5,064 nucleotides of DNA. It comes from Hyphomicrobiales bacterium (GTDB lineage Bacteria; Pseudomonadota; Alphaproteobacteria; Rhizobiales; JAKIUO01). The stretch's first letter is position 1, and each line of letters opens with the position of its first letter. The notes beneath the pieces were generated by a model, which was given only the letters and a program-made list of their open reading frames with translations, was not told where the DNA came from and searched no databases. Below are positions 5,043-5,064 of this stretch, piece by piece. The translations under genes and the position numbers were made by a program. The stretch lies in contig JALXEI010000156.1 in assembly GCA_027069645.1 (NCBI GenBank), forward strand, positions 1 to 5,064, given 5' to 3'.

Positions 5043-5064
5043 ATCGAAACGGGAGAACTTGTCC

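Overview
The window looks like chromosomal DNA of an alphaproteobacterium, probably Hyphomicrobiales or a related order. The grounds are GC-rich coding regions (about 60% by eye), an alphaproteobacterial-type 'adenosine kinase' of the PfkB family, a YbbP-type permease, and GC-rich dispersed palindromic repeats between genes. Genus cannot be fixed from the sequence alone. No tRNA, rRNA, CRISPR array, transposase or phage gene was seen.

Layout. (1) 1-1251 (+): C-terminal half of an FtsX/MacB-fold ABC transporter permease (YbbP type), cut by the left edge. (2) 1252-1591: non-coding, with two diverged copies of a 38-bp GC-rich repeat in opposite orientation. (3) 1592-2269 (+): a complete 225-aa short-chain dehydrogenase/reductase resembling the C-factor (CsgA) branch. 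(4) 2288-3295 (-): a complete 335-aa PfkB carbohydrate/nucleoside kinase of the adenosine kinase type, tail to tail with the SDR at an 18-bp gap. (5) 3296-4019: a 724-bp divergent intergenic region. It holds GGCTGTG repeats near the kinase, then a markedly AT-rich stretch (about 29% GC over 3481-3660) with TTGGTTAA repeats and an 8-bp inverted repeat, then four consecutive hairpins (3730-3837), then a candidate promoter and leader of the next gene. (6) 4020-5003 (+): a complete 327-aa exported M15-family (DUF882/YcbK-MepK-like) zinc peptidase with an extremely arginine-rich linker and tail. (7) 5014-5042: a strong hairpin, probably a terminator or an attenuating stem.

The four genes do not form one operon or pathway: lipid or hydrophobe transport, an oxidoreductase, nucleoside/sugar salvage and cell-wall remodelling. 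The least ordinary parts are the hyper-basic peptidase (about 95 Arg+Lys against 5 Asp+Glu by hand count) and the hairpin-rich, AT-rich control region in front of it. That region may encode a small structured RNA. No convincing new multi-gene system is visible.
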